Below, in pieces: positions 30,360-38,587 of a DNA stretch of 64,000 nucleotides. The stretch spans positions 124,001 to 188,000 of the forward strand of contig NZ_JAKILB010000005.1 in assembly GCF_023283895.1 (NCBI RefSeq), given 5' to 3'. The notes below the pieces were generated by a model. That model saw only the letters and a program-made list of their open reading frames with translations. It searched no databases and was not told the origin of the DNA. This stretch comes from Shewanella pneumatophori (GTDB lineage Bacteria; Pseudomonadota; Gammaproteobacteria; Enterobacterales; Shewanellaceae). Every line of letters begins with the position of its first letter. Within the stretch, counting starts at the first letter, position 1. The position numbers and the translations under genes are program-made.

Positions 30360-31130
30360 GTGCAAACATTAACAATCGATATCAGTGGTTCAAAAGCCTT
30401 ATTCGAAATAGAAACACAAGGGCGAGTAGAGCAATATAAAATAGCGATAACAGACGGATTTAATATTAACAGTTTAAATACGCAAATCGCTGAGTTAGAA
30501 CAAGACTACGGCCTAGATGATTACGGGTTAGGCATAGCGGTACCGGGGCTAGTACAGGCGCAGCAGTTGGTTTCGTGTCAGTCTTTACCAGGCCTTAAAG
30601 GCTTGAGTGCCGATGATCTATTTACAAAAGCTAAACGGGTTATCATTGCTAATGACAGTGATGCCGGTTTACAAGCGTTAATGGACAATAAGCAAGACTG
30701 TGAACTACTGGTTATGTGCGATATGGGGATCGGTATGTCTATTGCCGTAAACGGCATGCCTTTTACTGGCGCATCGGGTATGGCGGGCGAGCTAGGTCAT
30801 TGCCGTATGATGACTGAATCTGGTGAGTTTAGCCTTGAACAACTCGCCAGTGGCGCTGCGATAAAGCGTCGTAACTGGACTCGCAGTGAAGATATTGCTC
30901 GAGCAGGTAGTTACATAGGTCAAAGCTTAGCTTGGGTAGTTAATCTGTTTAACCCATCACATATATACTTAGCTGGTAGTTTGATGGATAACCCGCATTA
31001 TTACCAAGCGTGCGTTGCTGCAATTAAAGAGATGGCGCTACCTATTCCGGTGGCAAAGGTAAAGATTAACCGTGTCGATGACCGTGAAACCATGGTGTGT
31101 CGCGGCCTTAAAGTAATGCTAAATAAGTAA
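30360..31130 (+). CDS. ROK family protein (sugar kinase-like), zinc cluster missing
   Basis: A 256-residue ASKHA-fold protein. Phosphate-binding DISGSK near the N-terminus, GLGIAVPGLV, ANDSDAGL and MGIGMSIAVNGMPFTGASG followed by AGELGH are ROK signatures. It is shorter than usual ROK kinases (~300) and lacks the CXCGXXGC zinc motif that normally follows the GEXGH histidine; here the sequence goes from GHCRM directly to SLEQLASGAAI. It starts with GTG. There is no DNA-binding domain, so it is kinase-like rather than a NagC-type repressor. The sugar is unknown. Confidence 0.8.
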   Translation: MQTLTIDISGSKALFEIETQGRVEQYKIAITDGFNINSLNTQIAELEQDYGLDDYGLGIAVPGLVQAQQLVSCQSLPGLKGLSADDLFTKAKRVIIANDSDAGLQALMDNKQDCELLVMCDMGIGMSIAVNGMPFTGASGMAGELGHCRMMTESGEFSLEQLASGAAIKRRNWTRSEDIARAGSYIGQSLAWVVNLFNPSHIYLAGSLMDNPHYYQACVAAIKEMALPIPVAKVKINRVDDRETMVCRGLKVMLNK

Positions 31131-31466
31131 TTTTTGGCGTTAGCTTTATTCCATTTAAAGAGCAAGCTTCATTGAGAATATTGCTCTTTTTTAATTTCCG
31201 CGCTAGTAAAATCACAGTTTATGCTCAGGCTTCATTCTATAGTTCATTTGCTAATTTATCGCCTGTAGAATCCTCTTTTTGCTCAGCTCTTTCTCATATC
31301 TGAACGACAATTATTTGCACTTTGCCTGATTAGTTACTGACTGATTGTATATTTTATGCTAGAAAGTGTGGCATACCATGAGCCATTACAAATATGGCGC
31401 TTACTGCCACGATCTTTTCGTTGCGCAGCATGACAATATAAATAATCAAATTTGAAAGGTACAGAT
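31131..31466. other. Intergenic region between ROK and M24 genes
   Basis: Contains a terminator-like stem (AAAGAGCAA / TTGCTCTTT, about 31156-31191, with T-run) for the ROK gene, and AT-rich sequence before the M24 gene that should hold its promoter. No gene of its own was recognised. Confidence 0.5.
31156..31191 (+). terminator. ROK gene terminator
   Basis: 9-bp stem with a 15-nt loop and a T-run, 26 nt past the stop. Confidence 0.65.
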
Positions 31467-32684
31467 ATGACCATAGGTGTTGGCGGTTCAACCGCAGAGC
31501 TGGAATTAGCAAAATTAACTGACATGACTCAAGGTGCAGATCCAATTAGTCGTGAAGAGTACCAAGCTCGAATCGCCAAGGCACAAGCCATTATGAGTGA
31601 GCAAGGGATTGCTGCGATTTACCTTAATGCGGGCACCAACCTTTACTATTACACTGGCACGCGCTGGTATGCTAGCGAGCGCATGGTTGGTGCAATTTTA
31701 CCTGCCACAGGCGATGTTGAATATATCGCACCAGCGTTTGAGGTAGATACACTTAATGGTTACATGGTTATTGGCGGTAAAGTTAATACTTGGCAAGAAG
31801 ATGAAAGTCCATTCGCGCTATTTGGCAATGTATTAGCCAATATGGGAATTGTATCGGGTGATATCGGCATCGATGAATCTGCTGCTTTCTTTATCTTTGA
31901 TGGTGTGCGTCAAGCGCATCCACAATATAACTACGTTAACGCTAAGCCTGTGACCGCTGGTTGCCGCATGATTAAGTCTGCAGTAGAGCTAAGTTTATTA
32001 CAACGCGCTAAAGATATGACGATGGAAGTGCATAAAGCGGTAGCGCGTATTTTGCGTGAAGGTATCACGACTAGCGAAGTTGAAGCCTTTATCAATGCTG
32101 CTCATATTAAAGTGGGCATTCCTGCTGGCTCATATTTTTGTATCGTTCTTTTTGGTGAAGACAGTGCGTACCCGCACGGGGTTAAGTCACCAAAAGCGTT
32201 AGAACTAAATGACACGGTATTGATTGATACGGGTTGTCAGTTACACGGTTATAACTCAGATATTACCCGTACCTATGTATTTGGCGAACCAAGCCCACGT
32301 CAACGTGAGTTATGGCAATTTGAGCAAGCATCGCAAATAGCAGGTTTTGAAGCGGCTCAAATTGGCGCTACGTGTGCCAGTGTTGATCGCGCAGCTCGCG
32401 ATGTGCTTGAAGCTGCTGGTTTCGGCCCTGGTTATGATGTACCAGGTCTGCCGCATCGTACAGGTCATGGTGTCGGCCTTGATATCCACGAATGGCCATA
32501 CTTAGTTTTGAACGATCACACGCCATTAGAAGCGGGTATGTGTTTTAGTAACGAGCCAATGCTGTGTGTACCAGGCGAGTTTGGTGTACGCCATGAAGAT
32601 CATTTCTATATGACTGAAACAGGCCCTGTGTGGTTTACTAAGCCAGCGCACTCAATCGATGATCCATTTGGTTACGAAGCTTAG
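31467..32684 (+). CDS. M24 family metallopeptidase (aminopeptidase P/prolidase-like)
   Basis: The 405-residue product has a creatinase-type N-terminal domain (~30-165) and a pita-bread domain. Metal ligands: IDTGCQLHGYNSDITRTY (two Asp), HRTGHGVGLDIHEWP (His), SNEPML (Glu) and GVRHEDHFY (Glu). ATG at 31467 is chosen because GAAAGG stands about 8 nt upstream; an in-frame TTG at 31452 lies inside that site. It probably cleaves X-Pro peptides. Its last 40 codons are repeated just downstream. Confidence 0.92.
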   Translation: MTIGVGGSTAELELAKLTDMTQGADPISREEYQARIAKAQAIMSEQGIAAIYLNAGTNLYYYTGTRWYASERMVGAILPATGDVEYIAPAFEVDTLNGYMVIGGKVNTWQEDESPFALFGNVLANMGIVSGDIGIDESAAFFIFDGVRQAHPQYNYVNAKPVTAGCRMIKSAVELSLLQRAKDMTMEVHKAVARILREGITTSEVEAFINAAHIKVGIPAGSYFCIVLFGEDSAYPHGVKSPKALELNDTVLIDTGCQLHGYNSDITRTYVFGEPSPRQRELWQFEQASQIAGFEAAQIGATCASVDRAARDVLEAAGFGPGYDVPGLPHRTGHGVGLDIHEWPYLVLNDHTPLEAGMCFSNEPMLCVPGEFGVRHEDHFYMTETGPVWFTKPAHSIDDPFGYEA

Positions 32685-32845
32685 CTAAAGTGCGATGCCT
32701 TGTATTAAGTCACGAGGCATCAATTGCTGTGTGTACCAGGCGAGTTTGGTGTACGCCATGAAGATCATTTCTATATGACTGAAACAGGCCCTGTGTGGTT
32801 CACTAAGCCAGCGCACTCAATCGATGATCCATTTGGTTACGAAGC
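32560..32845 (+). repeat. Partial tandem duplication of the M24 gene 3' end
   Basis: 121 bp at 32560-32680 recur at 32725-32845, offset exactly 165 bp (in frame), with a single silent T/C difference (32636 versus 32801). The second copy has its own stop (TAA) but no start codon, so it is a gene remnant. Each copy is followed by a hairpin with related GCCT..AGGC arms (32694-32721 and 32869-32890), although the flanks themselves have diverged. Confidence 0.97.
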
Positions 32846-32848
32846 GTA
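32725..32848 (+). pseudogene. Orphan C-terminal fragment of the M24 peptidase gene
   Basis: It encodes the same last 40 residues (VPGEFGVRHEDHFY ... FGYEA) as the intact gene upstream, followed by TAA. There is no start codon or ribosome-binding site. Confidence 0.9.
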
Positions 32849-32920
32849 ATCAAAATGAATAGTTGTTTGCCTCGTTATTAGTAACGAGGCTGAACTAGAT
32901 AAATGTTTGTTGCATACAAC

Positions 32921-32959
32921 AAAAAAGCCCGAATGATTATTCATTTGGGCTTTTTTTTT
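32921..32959. terminator. Bidirectional terminator between M24 and FKBP genes
   Basis: A-run, stem GCCCGAATGA / TCATTTGGGC with two G.T pairs, TTAT loop, and a run of nine T. It lies between convergent genes. Confidence 0.9.
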
Positions 32960-32982
32960 AAAGGGGAAATAACCAATTGGTG

Positions 32983-33453
32983 TTAGTCGATACTGATTAA
33001 CTCGACATCAAAAATTAGCGTTGAGCCGCCACCGATCTTTCCAGCACTGCGGTTGCCGTATGCAAGCTCGCTTGGAATAAAGAAACGAGTTTTCTCACCA
33101 ACAACCATGAGTTGTACACCTTCAGTCCAGCCTTTAATTACCCGATTAAGCGGAAATGCAATTGGCTCGCCGCGCTCTACTGAGCTGTCAAATACAGTGC
33201 CATCAATTAGCGTGCCGTGGTAATGAACCGTTACAGTGTCGCTTGCTTTAGGATGCACAGTGCCAGTACCCGCTTCTAGCACTTGGTATTGCAGGCCTGA
33301 TGCAGTGGTCATCACACCTTGTTTCTGTTTGTTCTCCGCTAAAAAAACGCGGCCAATTTCAATATTTTCTTTGGCTGCTTTTTGGTTGTTCATCGAAGTA
33401 AAGAAGTAAAAAATAACACATGCGATGACGACAACAGCTAAAATCATTTTCAT
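32983..33453 (-). CDS. FKBP-type peptidyl-prolyl cis-trans isomerase, membrane-anchored
   Basis: The 156 residues contain an N-terminal hydrophobic helix (about 2-20) acting as anchor or uncleaved signal, a short linker, and one FKBP domain (about 50-156) with VTVHYHGTLIDGTVFDSS, RVIKGWTEGVQLM and IPSELAYGNR...GGGSTLIFDVELI. It assists folding of prolyl bonds, probably on the periplasmic side. Convergent with the M24 gene. Confidence 0.93.
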   Translation of the reverse strand: MKMILAVVVIACVIFYFFTSMNNQKAAKENIEIGRVFLAENKQKQGVMTTASGLQYQVLEAGTGTVHPKASDTVTVHYHGTLIDGTVFDSSVERGEPIAFPLNRVIKGWTEGVQLMVVGEKTRFFIPSELAYGNRSAGKIGGGSTLIFDVELISID

Positions 33454-33520
33454 TTTAAAATCACTTTATTTTGATTAGGCCGCCAATCATAACCAATCCC
33501 TCTCAAGAGGTAAATCTAGG

Positions 33521-34210
33521 TTAAAATGCCGGCCAGTTAGTTGTCGCTTGCACGACATAGTTGAGTATGTAGCGTTCAATAAGGTAAATCAGCCCTAAAT
33601 TACCTATGATTGCGAACCACAGGACTAGTTTAAATCGTCCCTTTGCTGATTTATGCCTTAGCCATTGCTGAGCGTATAAAGCACCAGGCCAGCCACCGAG
33701 TAAACTAAAAAGCTGCAGCTTGGCTTCACTCACGCGCCAATGTTGCAGCCTTGCAGCACGCTTGTCCCACGCATAAGTTAAAAAGGTAATTACACTCATG
33801 CTGGCGAAATAAACCAGTGGCCAGAGCGGTAAAATCTGGTGTAGATAACCGATAGCGAGCAAACCAATAAATGCTGTGGCAAATAGCAATGGCGCAGGAT
33901 TAGATTTAGTGTTTATTTTCTGAGACTTTTTGGCTGACATCTTGCGTGTCGCGCGGCTTTTTGCAGAACTTGTTTGCTGAAGCTTTGGGCTTGCAGCAGA
34001 CTTTATCAGCCGAGCCTTATCTGCACGCAGTTTACCTTGTTTGTCGGTAGTTAATTCAAACTCAATATGACTGCCAATTTGTGGCCTATTGTTTTTACTT
34101 GTAAGCGCCGATATATGCAGAAAGATGCGCGACTTTTGACTATCACAGTGAATAAAGCCAAACCCTTTCGCATCGTCCCACGATTCTATAAGGCCTATAT
34201 TCTTTGCCAT
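33521..34210 (-). CDS. Cold-shock domain plus DUF1294 membrane protein
   Basis: The 229 residues join a nucleic-acid-binding cold-shock domain (about 1-68, GLIESWDDAKGFGFIHC and IFLHIS) to a basic linker (about 70-105) and a DUF1294 membrane domain with helices near 107-145 and 190-212 and the LLGGWPGALYAQ segment. This fusion is widespread in proteobacteria and its role is unknown. It is a single gene between the FKBP and ArsR genes. Confidence 0.92.
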   Translation of the reverse strand: MAKNIGLIESWDDAKGFGFIHCDSQKSRIFLHISALTSKNNRPQIGSHIEFELTTDKQGKLRADKARLIKSAASPKLQQTSSAKSRATRKMSAKKSQKINTKSNPAPLLFATAFIGLLAIGYLHQILPLWPLVYFASMSVITFLTYAWDKRAARLQHWRVSEAKLQLFSLLGGWPGALYAQQWLRHKSAKGRFKLVLWFAIIGNLGLIYLIERYILNYVVQATTNWPAF

Positions 34211-34284
34211 AGTGTTGTTCTGCTTAACGTTAATGTGATTTTGGGAACACAGGCTATTTTGCTAGTTAGTGACGATAAAAGTGC

Positions 34285-34590
34285 TTAGCAAGATTCTTCT
34301 GCGCAGCACTCTTCTTGTAAAAACTGAATAAGCCCATCTAAGCAGTCAAATTGCGGAATGCAATGCAATACTCGCCCTTCACGCTCCTGCTTAACGAGGC
34401 CGGCAGACATTAGGCTTGATAAGTGATGTGACAATGTTGAATTTGGGATCTGCAAGCTCTCTTGCAAATGCCCTACAGGCAAGCCTTTACGGCCAGCCTT
34501 AACTAGGCATCTAAACAAAGTTAGGCGAGTAGGGTGGCCTAATTCCTTTAAGGCTTTTGCTGCAATTTCAGTGTTCATATGCTTACTCAT
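34285..34590 (-). CDS. ArsR family transcriptional regulator
   Basis: A winged-helix repressor of about 101 residues. KALKELGHPTRLTLFRCLVK and LQESLQIPNSTLSHHLSSLMSAGLVKQEREG form the helix-turn-helix and wing. Cysteines at the end (EECCAEESC) resemble the metal/arsenite-binding tails of some ArsR proteins. The ATG at 34590 is preferred over one at 34641 because an operator-like palindrome lies between them; ATG 34578 is also possible. No ars genes are nearby. Its target is probably itself or the neighbour DUF4442 gene. Confidence 0.82.
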   Translation of the reverse strand: MSKHMNTEIAAKALKELGHPTRLTLFRCLVKAGRKGLPVGHLQESLQIPNSTLSHHLSSLMSAGLVKQEREGRVLHCIPQFDCLDGLIQFLQEECCAEESC

Positions 34591-34602
34591 AAAATGTTTC
34601 GG

Positions 34603-34619
34603 TATTATTCGAAATAATA
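34603..34619. promoter_or_regulatory. Candidate ArsR operator
   Basis: Perfect palindrome TATTATT-CGA-AATAATA immediately upstream of the ArsR start. Position and symmetry suit autoregulation. Confidence 0.5.
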
Positions 34620-34681
34620 GCAGGAATCCGTCAGCCGACAAGTGTTATTTGCATCAGCTGGCGTATTCTACCTCAAAGCAT

Positions 34682-35173
34682 TTACTGTTTGCTGGGCTTT
34701 TCTGAGATCCACAGTTTAATTGTACCTTGTACCACGATAACGCCATTGGTGTCATAGGCTGTAACGGGGACGAGCATATCTCCCGGTGCCCATTGTTCGG
34801 GCTTAACCTCGGCAATGCAGGTAATATCACTTCCTGCTTTTGCGGTGTAGTCGACACTCATGCCTTTTGGGATCCAGCGTAAATGATGCGGAATAGAAGC
34901 TTCAGCCATTACACCCATAGCCATTTCAAGACCATTACAGATGGCAATAACATGAACCGTTTGAATGTGGTTGTGTACCGCTTTGCGTTTTTTTATTTGG
35001 CAAACACAGCGGTTCACATTTAATTCACTAATGATAGGTTTAACTGTACCGAAGTAAGGCGCCATTCGGCTGACCATTACAGAAAAGATTTTATTACCAA
35101 AGGGCAGGCGGCTAACACGATTATAGAGTGACATGACTTTGGTGGGCTTATTATTAGTATTGTTATGGCTCAT
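34682..35173 (-). CDS. DUF4442 (hotdog-fold thioesterase-like) protein
   Basis: A 163-residue protein of the hotdog superfamily. Features are RKAVHNHIQTVHVIAICNGLEMAMG (HNH..T.H segment near 69-93, the position of the hotdog helix) and the strands around GMSVDYTAKAG. Related hotdog proteins hydrolyse acyl-CoA, but DUF4442 activity is not established. It precedes arsR on the same strand with a 91-nt gap. Confidence 0.8.
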   Translation of the reverse strand: MSHNNTNNKPTKVMSLYNRVSRLPFGNKIFSVMVSRMAPYFGTVKPIISELNVNRCVCQIKKRKAVHNHIQTVHVIAICNGLEMAMGVMAEASIPHHLRWIPKGMSVDYTAKAGSDITCIAEVKPEQWAPGDMLVPVTAYDTNGVIVVQGTIKLWISEKPSKQ

Positions 35174-35425
35174 CGCTACTTGTCCTTATGTATTTGCGTT
35201 ATATGTGCTTGATCTCGGTTATGGCTTTGAGTTTATGTCGTGCTAACAACTAGATTAATGATAAATACTTCAACTGGTCGGATGAGGTTAACATTGAATT
35301 AACATTAATTGCTAGTGTCGATTAATCTGTGTACAGAAAATTAAACTGCATTTCATTTCGTTTTACGGTGAGTGGCACGTATAATTTCGGCCGTTAAAAA
35401 ACATCTCAGTAAATTAAGGATTAAA

Positions 35426-36343
35426 GTGAATTATTTAAAGACCTACCTCAAGGGGATGGCGATGGGAGCTGCAGATGTGGTCCCAGGTGTATCTGGCGGT
35501 ACTATTGCATTTATTACCGGGATTTTAGACCCACTACTTGAGAGCATTAAAAAGATTAATCCTTCTTTATTTGGGGTGATTAAAGAAAAAGGCATTAAAG
35601 CTGCCTTTATGCACATCAATGGTCCATTTTTAGTATGTGTATTTGGTGGCATCTTGACCAGTATTCTGACGCTTGCCAAGTTAATCACTTATTTGCTCGA
35701 CACGCATCCAATTCCTGTTTGGTCGTTCTTTTTTGGCTTAATCGTAATATCAGTTATCCATATGCTGAAACAGGTAAAGGGTATAACCTTTGCTCGACTA
35801 GTCTTGTTTGCACTAGGCGTAATCTTTGCTTGGGGCATTACTATGCTTAACCCAATTGCGGTTGAGATGACCTATCTAAATGTATTCTTAGGTGGCTGTA
35901 TTGCGATTACAGCAATGATCTTACCAGGCATTTCAGGTAGTTTTATATTGCTATTACTTGGCTTATATACCCCAGTTATTGGTGCGGTGAAAAACTTTGA
36001 GCTTGGTATTATGGCAACCTTTGCAGCTGGTGCCGCTATCGGTATTTTATGTTTTAGCCATATACTTTCTGCGCTACTGAGAAAATACCACGATGCAACG
36101 TTAGTCTTTTTAACTGGTCTAATGTTGGGCACCTTAGGCAAAATTTGGCCTTGGAAAGAAGTGCTGACTTTCCGTGAAAATTCAAAAGGTGAAATGGTGC
36201 CGCTAGATGAGCGCGTGCTGTCGCCAATGCAGTATGAGCAGATCACTGGTCAACCGTCGTTACTGCTCTATGCGGTTATTGCTATGTTTGCTGGTATTTT
36301 ACTAGTGTGGGGCTTAGAGCGATTCGCTAATAAAAGTCGCTAG
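35426..36343 (+). CDS. DUF368 family membrane protein (PopT-type undecaprenyl-phosphate translocase)
   Basis: Polytopic inner-membrane protein of the DUF368 family, members of which recycle undecaprenyl phosphate across the membrane (PopT). The motif KGMAMGAADVVPGVSGGTIA at residues 9-28, and its echo MILPGISGSFILLLLG in the second half, are diagnostic. The GTG start at 35426 follows AAGGA by 6 nt; a further in-frame GTG at 35372 has no useful site at the right distance. About 305 residues. A strong terminator follows. Confidence 0.9.
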   Translation: MNYLKTYLKGMAMGAADVVPGVSGGTIAFITGILDPLLESIKKINPSLFGVIKEKGIKAAFMHINGPFLVCVFGGILTSILTLAKLITYLLDTHPIPVWSFFFGLIVISVIHMLKQVKGITFARLVLFALGVIFAWGITMLNPIAVEMTYLNVFLGGCIAITAMILPGISGSFILLLLGLYTPVIGAVKNFELGIMATFAAGAAIGILCFSHILSALLRKYHDATLVFLTGLMLGTLGKIWPWKEVLTFRENSKGEMVPLDERVLSPMQYEQITGQPSLLLYAVIAMFAGILLVWGLERFANKSR

Positions 36344-36366
36344 TAGTTAAAATACTCCTACTTAAA

Positions 36367-36390
36367 AACGCCAGCTATTTAGCTGGCGTT
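36367..36390 (+). terminator. DUF368 gene terminator
   Basis: Stem AACGCCAGCT / AGCTGGCGTT with ATTT loop, A-run before and T-run after. Confidence 0.9.
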
Positions 36391-36440
36391 TTTTGTTTAA
36401 ATTTACAGCGACAAAATAGATATTAAAGATTAAATTAAAA

Positions 36441-36469
36441 CTTGTACAAAAAAGTGATCCTTGTACAAG
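36441..36469. promoter_or_regulatory. Paired TTGTACAA sites before the photolyase operon
   Basis: Two TTGTACAA palindromes at 36442-36449 and 36461-36468 (centres 19 bp apart, the second extended to CTTGTACAAG), 39-66 nt upstream of the first gene. MerR/LitR-type light regulators are reported to bind TGTACA-like direct repeats; the regulator gene lies in this operon. Assignment to that regulator is inference. Confidence 0.55.
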
Positions 36470-36507
36470 TATGCGGCGTAATGAACAGTCAAATAGGGAG
36501 TATGACT

Positions 36508-37464
36508 ATGAGCCAATTTAATCCAGAAAAAATCCAAATCGGAATAAGTGCATGTTTATTAGGTGAAAAAGTTCGCTTTGATGGCGGGCATAAAGCATCT
36601 AGTTATTGTCGTAAAGAAATTGCACCACACTTCGATTACGTGCCTGTATGTCCTGAAATGGCTATTGGTATGGGCGCACCGCGTAAATCTATTCGCTTAG
36701 AAAAAGATGGCGATATTATCTTTGTCAAAAGTGCTGATGGCTCTGTTGATGTTACCGAAAAGCTTAATGATTTTAGTGACAAAAAAGTAGAGCAACTAGA
36801 CTTTTTAGGCGGCTACATTCTTTGTGCTAAATCGCCGACTTGCGGTATGGAGCGGGTAACTGAATACAAGTATGGTACCAACAATGGCTGGAAGTCTGGT
36901 ATTGGGGTTTATGCGAGAAAGTTGATGGAGCGTTATCCGCTGCTTCCCGTTGAAGAAGAGGGGCGCTTACACGATTTGCCGATCCGTGAGAACTTCTTTA
37001 CTCGTGTATATGCATACCACGACTGGCACATGCTAAAAGCGTCTGGTTTTACCAAGAGTAACATCTTGGATTTCCATGCTCGCTACAAATACATGCTGAT
37101 GGCTCACAACCCTAAATTATATCGCGAATTAGGTCCTTTGCTAGCGGACATGAGCGGCGACTTAGAAAAGATTGCAGAAAGCTACTTTACCGGCTTTATG
37201 CAGATCTTAAAGATAAAAGCGACCCGCAAAAATCACACCAGTGCACTGCAGCACATTCAAGGGTATTTCAAAAAGCACCTATCAAGTCCGCAAAAAGCAG
37301 AACTTGCTGAATCAATCCTTAAATACAACCAAGGGTTGCAACCAATTTTGGTGCCTATGACCTTGATTAATCATTACCTGCGCGAGTTCCCAACGCCTTA
37401 TATTGAGAACCAAGTGTACCTTAACCCGCATCCTCAGGAGCTCAAGCTGCGTTATGCCTATTAA
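36508..37464 (+). CDS. DUF523-DUF1722 (YbgA-like) protein
   Basis: A 318-residue protein. The N-terminal DUF523 domain (about 1-150) has ISACLLG, CPEM and KSPTCG with the usual conserved cysteines. The C-terminal DUF1722 domain (~185-305) has the family segment around FHARYKYMLMAHNP. In E. coli the DUF1722 protein YbgA sits directly upstream of photolyase phr, as here two genes upstream. Start at 36508 is supported by AGGGAG 7 nt upstream. The role may be tied to DNA photorepair or stress; the biochemical activity is not known. Confidence 0.88.
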   Translation: MSQFNPEKIQIGISACLLGEKVRFDGGHKASSYCRKEIAPHFDYVPVCPEMAIGMGAPRKSIRLEKDGDIIFVKSADGSVDVTEKLNDFSDKKVEQLDFLGGYILCAKSPTCGMERVTEYKYGTNNGWKSGIGVYARKLMERYPLLPVEEEGRLHDLPIRENFFTRVYAYHDWHMLKASGFTKSNILDFHARYKYMLMAHNPKLYRELGPLLADMSGDLEKIAESYFTGFMQILKIKATRKNHTSALQHIQGYFKKHLSSPQKAELAESILKYNQGLQPILVPMTLINHYLREFPTPYIENQVYLNPHPQELKLRYAY

Positions 37465-37540
37465 CAGTGATGATGGCTCGAGGTTGAAGCCATTTTGATG
37501 AAGTTGGGCTGGATAGGTTTACATATAGGAGGAGTGGCAA

Positions 37541-38587
37541 ATGGCTGATGAAAAAACATTGACTCCAGAAGCTTGGGTTTCTATCGGTGAAGCGGCGCAG
37601 CGTACAGGCGTGAATCCGGTAACACTGCGAGCTTGGCAAAGACGCTTTGGCCTTGTCACTCCCAAACGAACGCCTAAAGGTCATCGACTATATGGCAGTA
37701 GCCATTTAGCGCAAATTGAGGAGATCCTTTATTGGTTAAATCAAGGTGTGGCGATCAGCAAGATTAAACCGTTACTGGGCAACGAGTCAGTTGATGGAGT
37801 GAAAAACAACTCTGTAGCAGATGCAAATGCAACTCAATCTGATCAACAGCAAGCAAGCGTTTGGCAACAGCATATAAGTAAACTTAATCAGTTGACGCTT
37901 GAGCTAAATGCTAAGGGCTTAAATGACAGTCTAAATCAGCTTAGTAGTTTGTATCCGTTTTCAGTGTTGAAGAGCAGCCTATATTGGCCATGGTTACGCG
38001 GATTAGAAGCTTTGTTAGTTGAACGGTTTGATGGACCCGTGATTGAGGCGTGGTTGCTTGATGAGCTCAGTGCTTTTTTTGCTAGAAAGCGCCTGACAGA
38101 TAAAGTGAGTTCTATTCAAAACACGAGTAAAAGTGTTAACAAAAGCGCGAATAATTCTGTAGTGCCAAAGCCCATATTATTGGTGGCTCTTGCCCGTACA
38201 GATAAATGGTCGCCATTAATGATTTCTGCAGAGCTAAGTGCACATGGTGTTAGTCATCGATTAATTAGAGTATTCGAGATAAACCAATTACATTTTTTGG
38301 TGCAAAGACTAAAGGTGGAGCAGGTATTTATTGTGCCTCATGTGCAATCTGGTATTGCAGATATTCGTGAGTTTCAGGCATTACTGCAGCAGTTTGTAAA
38401 CCAGGATAGTGCAGCAGGGGAAGTTGCAGAGATAGCGTCTGAAGCGGTAAATATCGCCTTTGCTGGCATATATGCTAAAGCCGTTAATCAGACACTTGGG
38501 CGAGAGCACTATTCAGTTTCAGAATTATTACTCAATACAAGTAAGCAGGCTTCAACTGCAGGATTCAAAGGAGATGACAATGGCTGA
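37541..38587 (+). CDS. MerR family regulator, LitR/CarH-like, apparently without B12 site
   Basis: The 348 residues have a MerR helix-turn-helix (about 12-80, ISIGEAAQ-like VSIGEAAQRTGVNPVTLRAW and GHRLYG) and a C-terminal half shaped like the B12-binding module of CarH/LitR (residues 140-340). The B12 ligands are not seen: the [DE]xHxxG motif reads DKWSPL at 221-226, and the helix-bundle EH reads EL near 175. It therefore resembles MlrA/BluR-type family members. AGGAGG precedes the ATG. It overlaps phrB by 8 nt. Low-complexity Ser/Asn linker near 190-208. Confidence 0.85.
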   Translation: MADEKTLTPEAWVSIGEAAQRTGVNPVTLRAWQRRFGLVTPKRTPKGHRLYGSSHLAQIEEILYWLNQGVAISKIKPLLGNESVDGVKNNSVADANATQSDQQQASVWQQHISKLNQLTLELNAKGLNDSLNQLSSLYPFSVLKSSLYWPWLRGLEALLVERFDGPVIEAWLLDELSAFFARKRLTDKVSSIQNTSKSVNKSANNSVVPKPILLVALARTDKWSPLMISAELSAHGVSHRLIRVFEINQLHFLVQRLKVEQVFIVPHVQSGIADIREFQALLQQFVNQDSAAGEVAEIASEAVNIAFAGIYAKAVNQTLGREHYSVSELLLNTSKQASTAGFKGDDNG

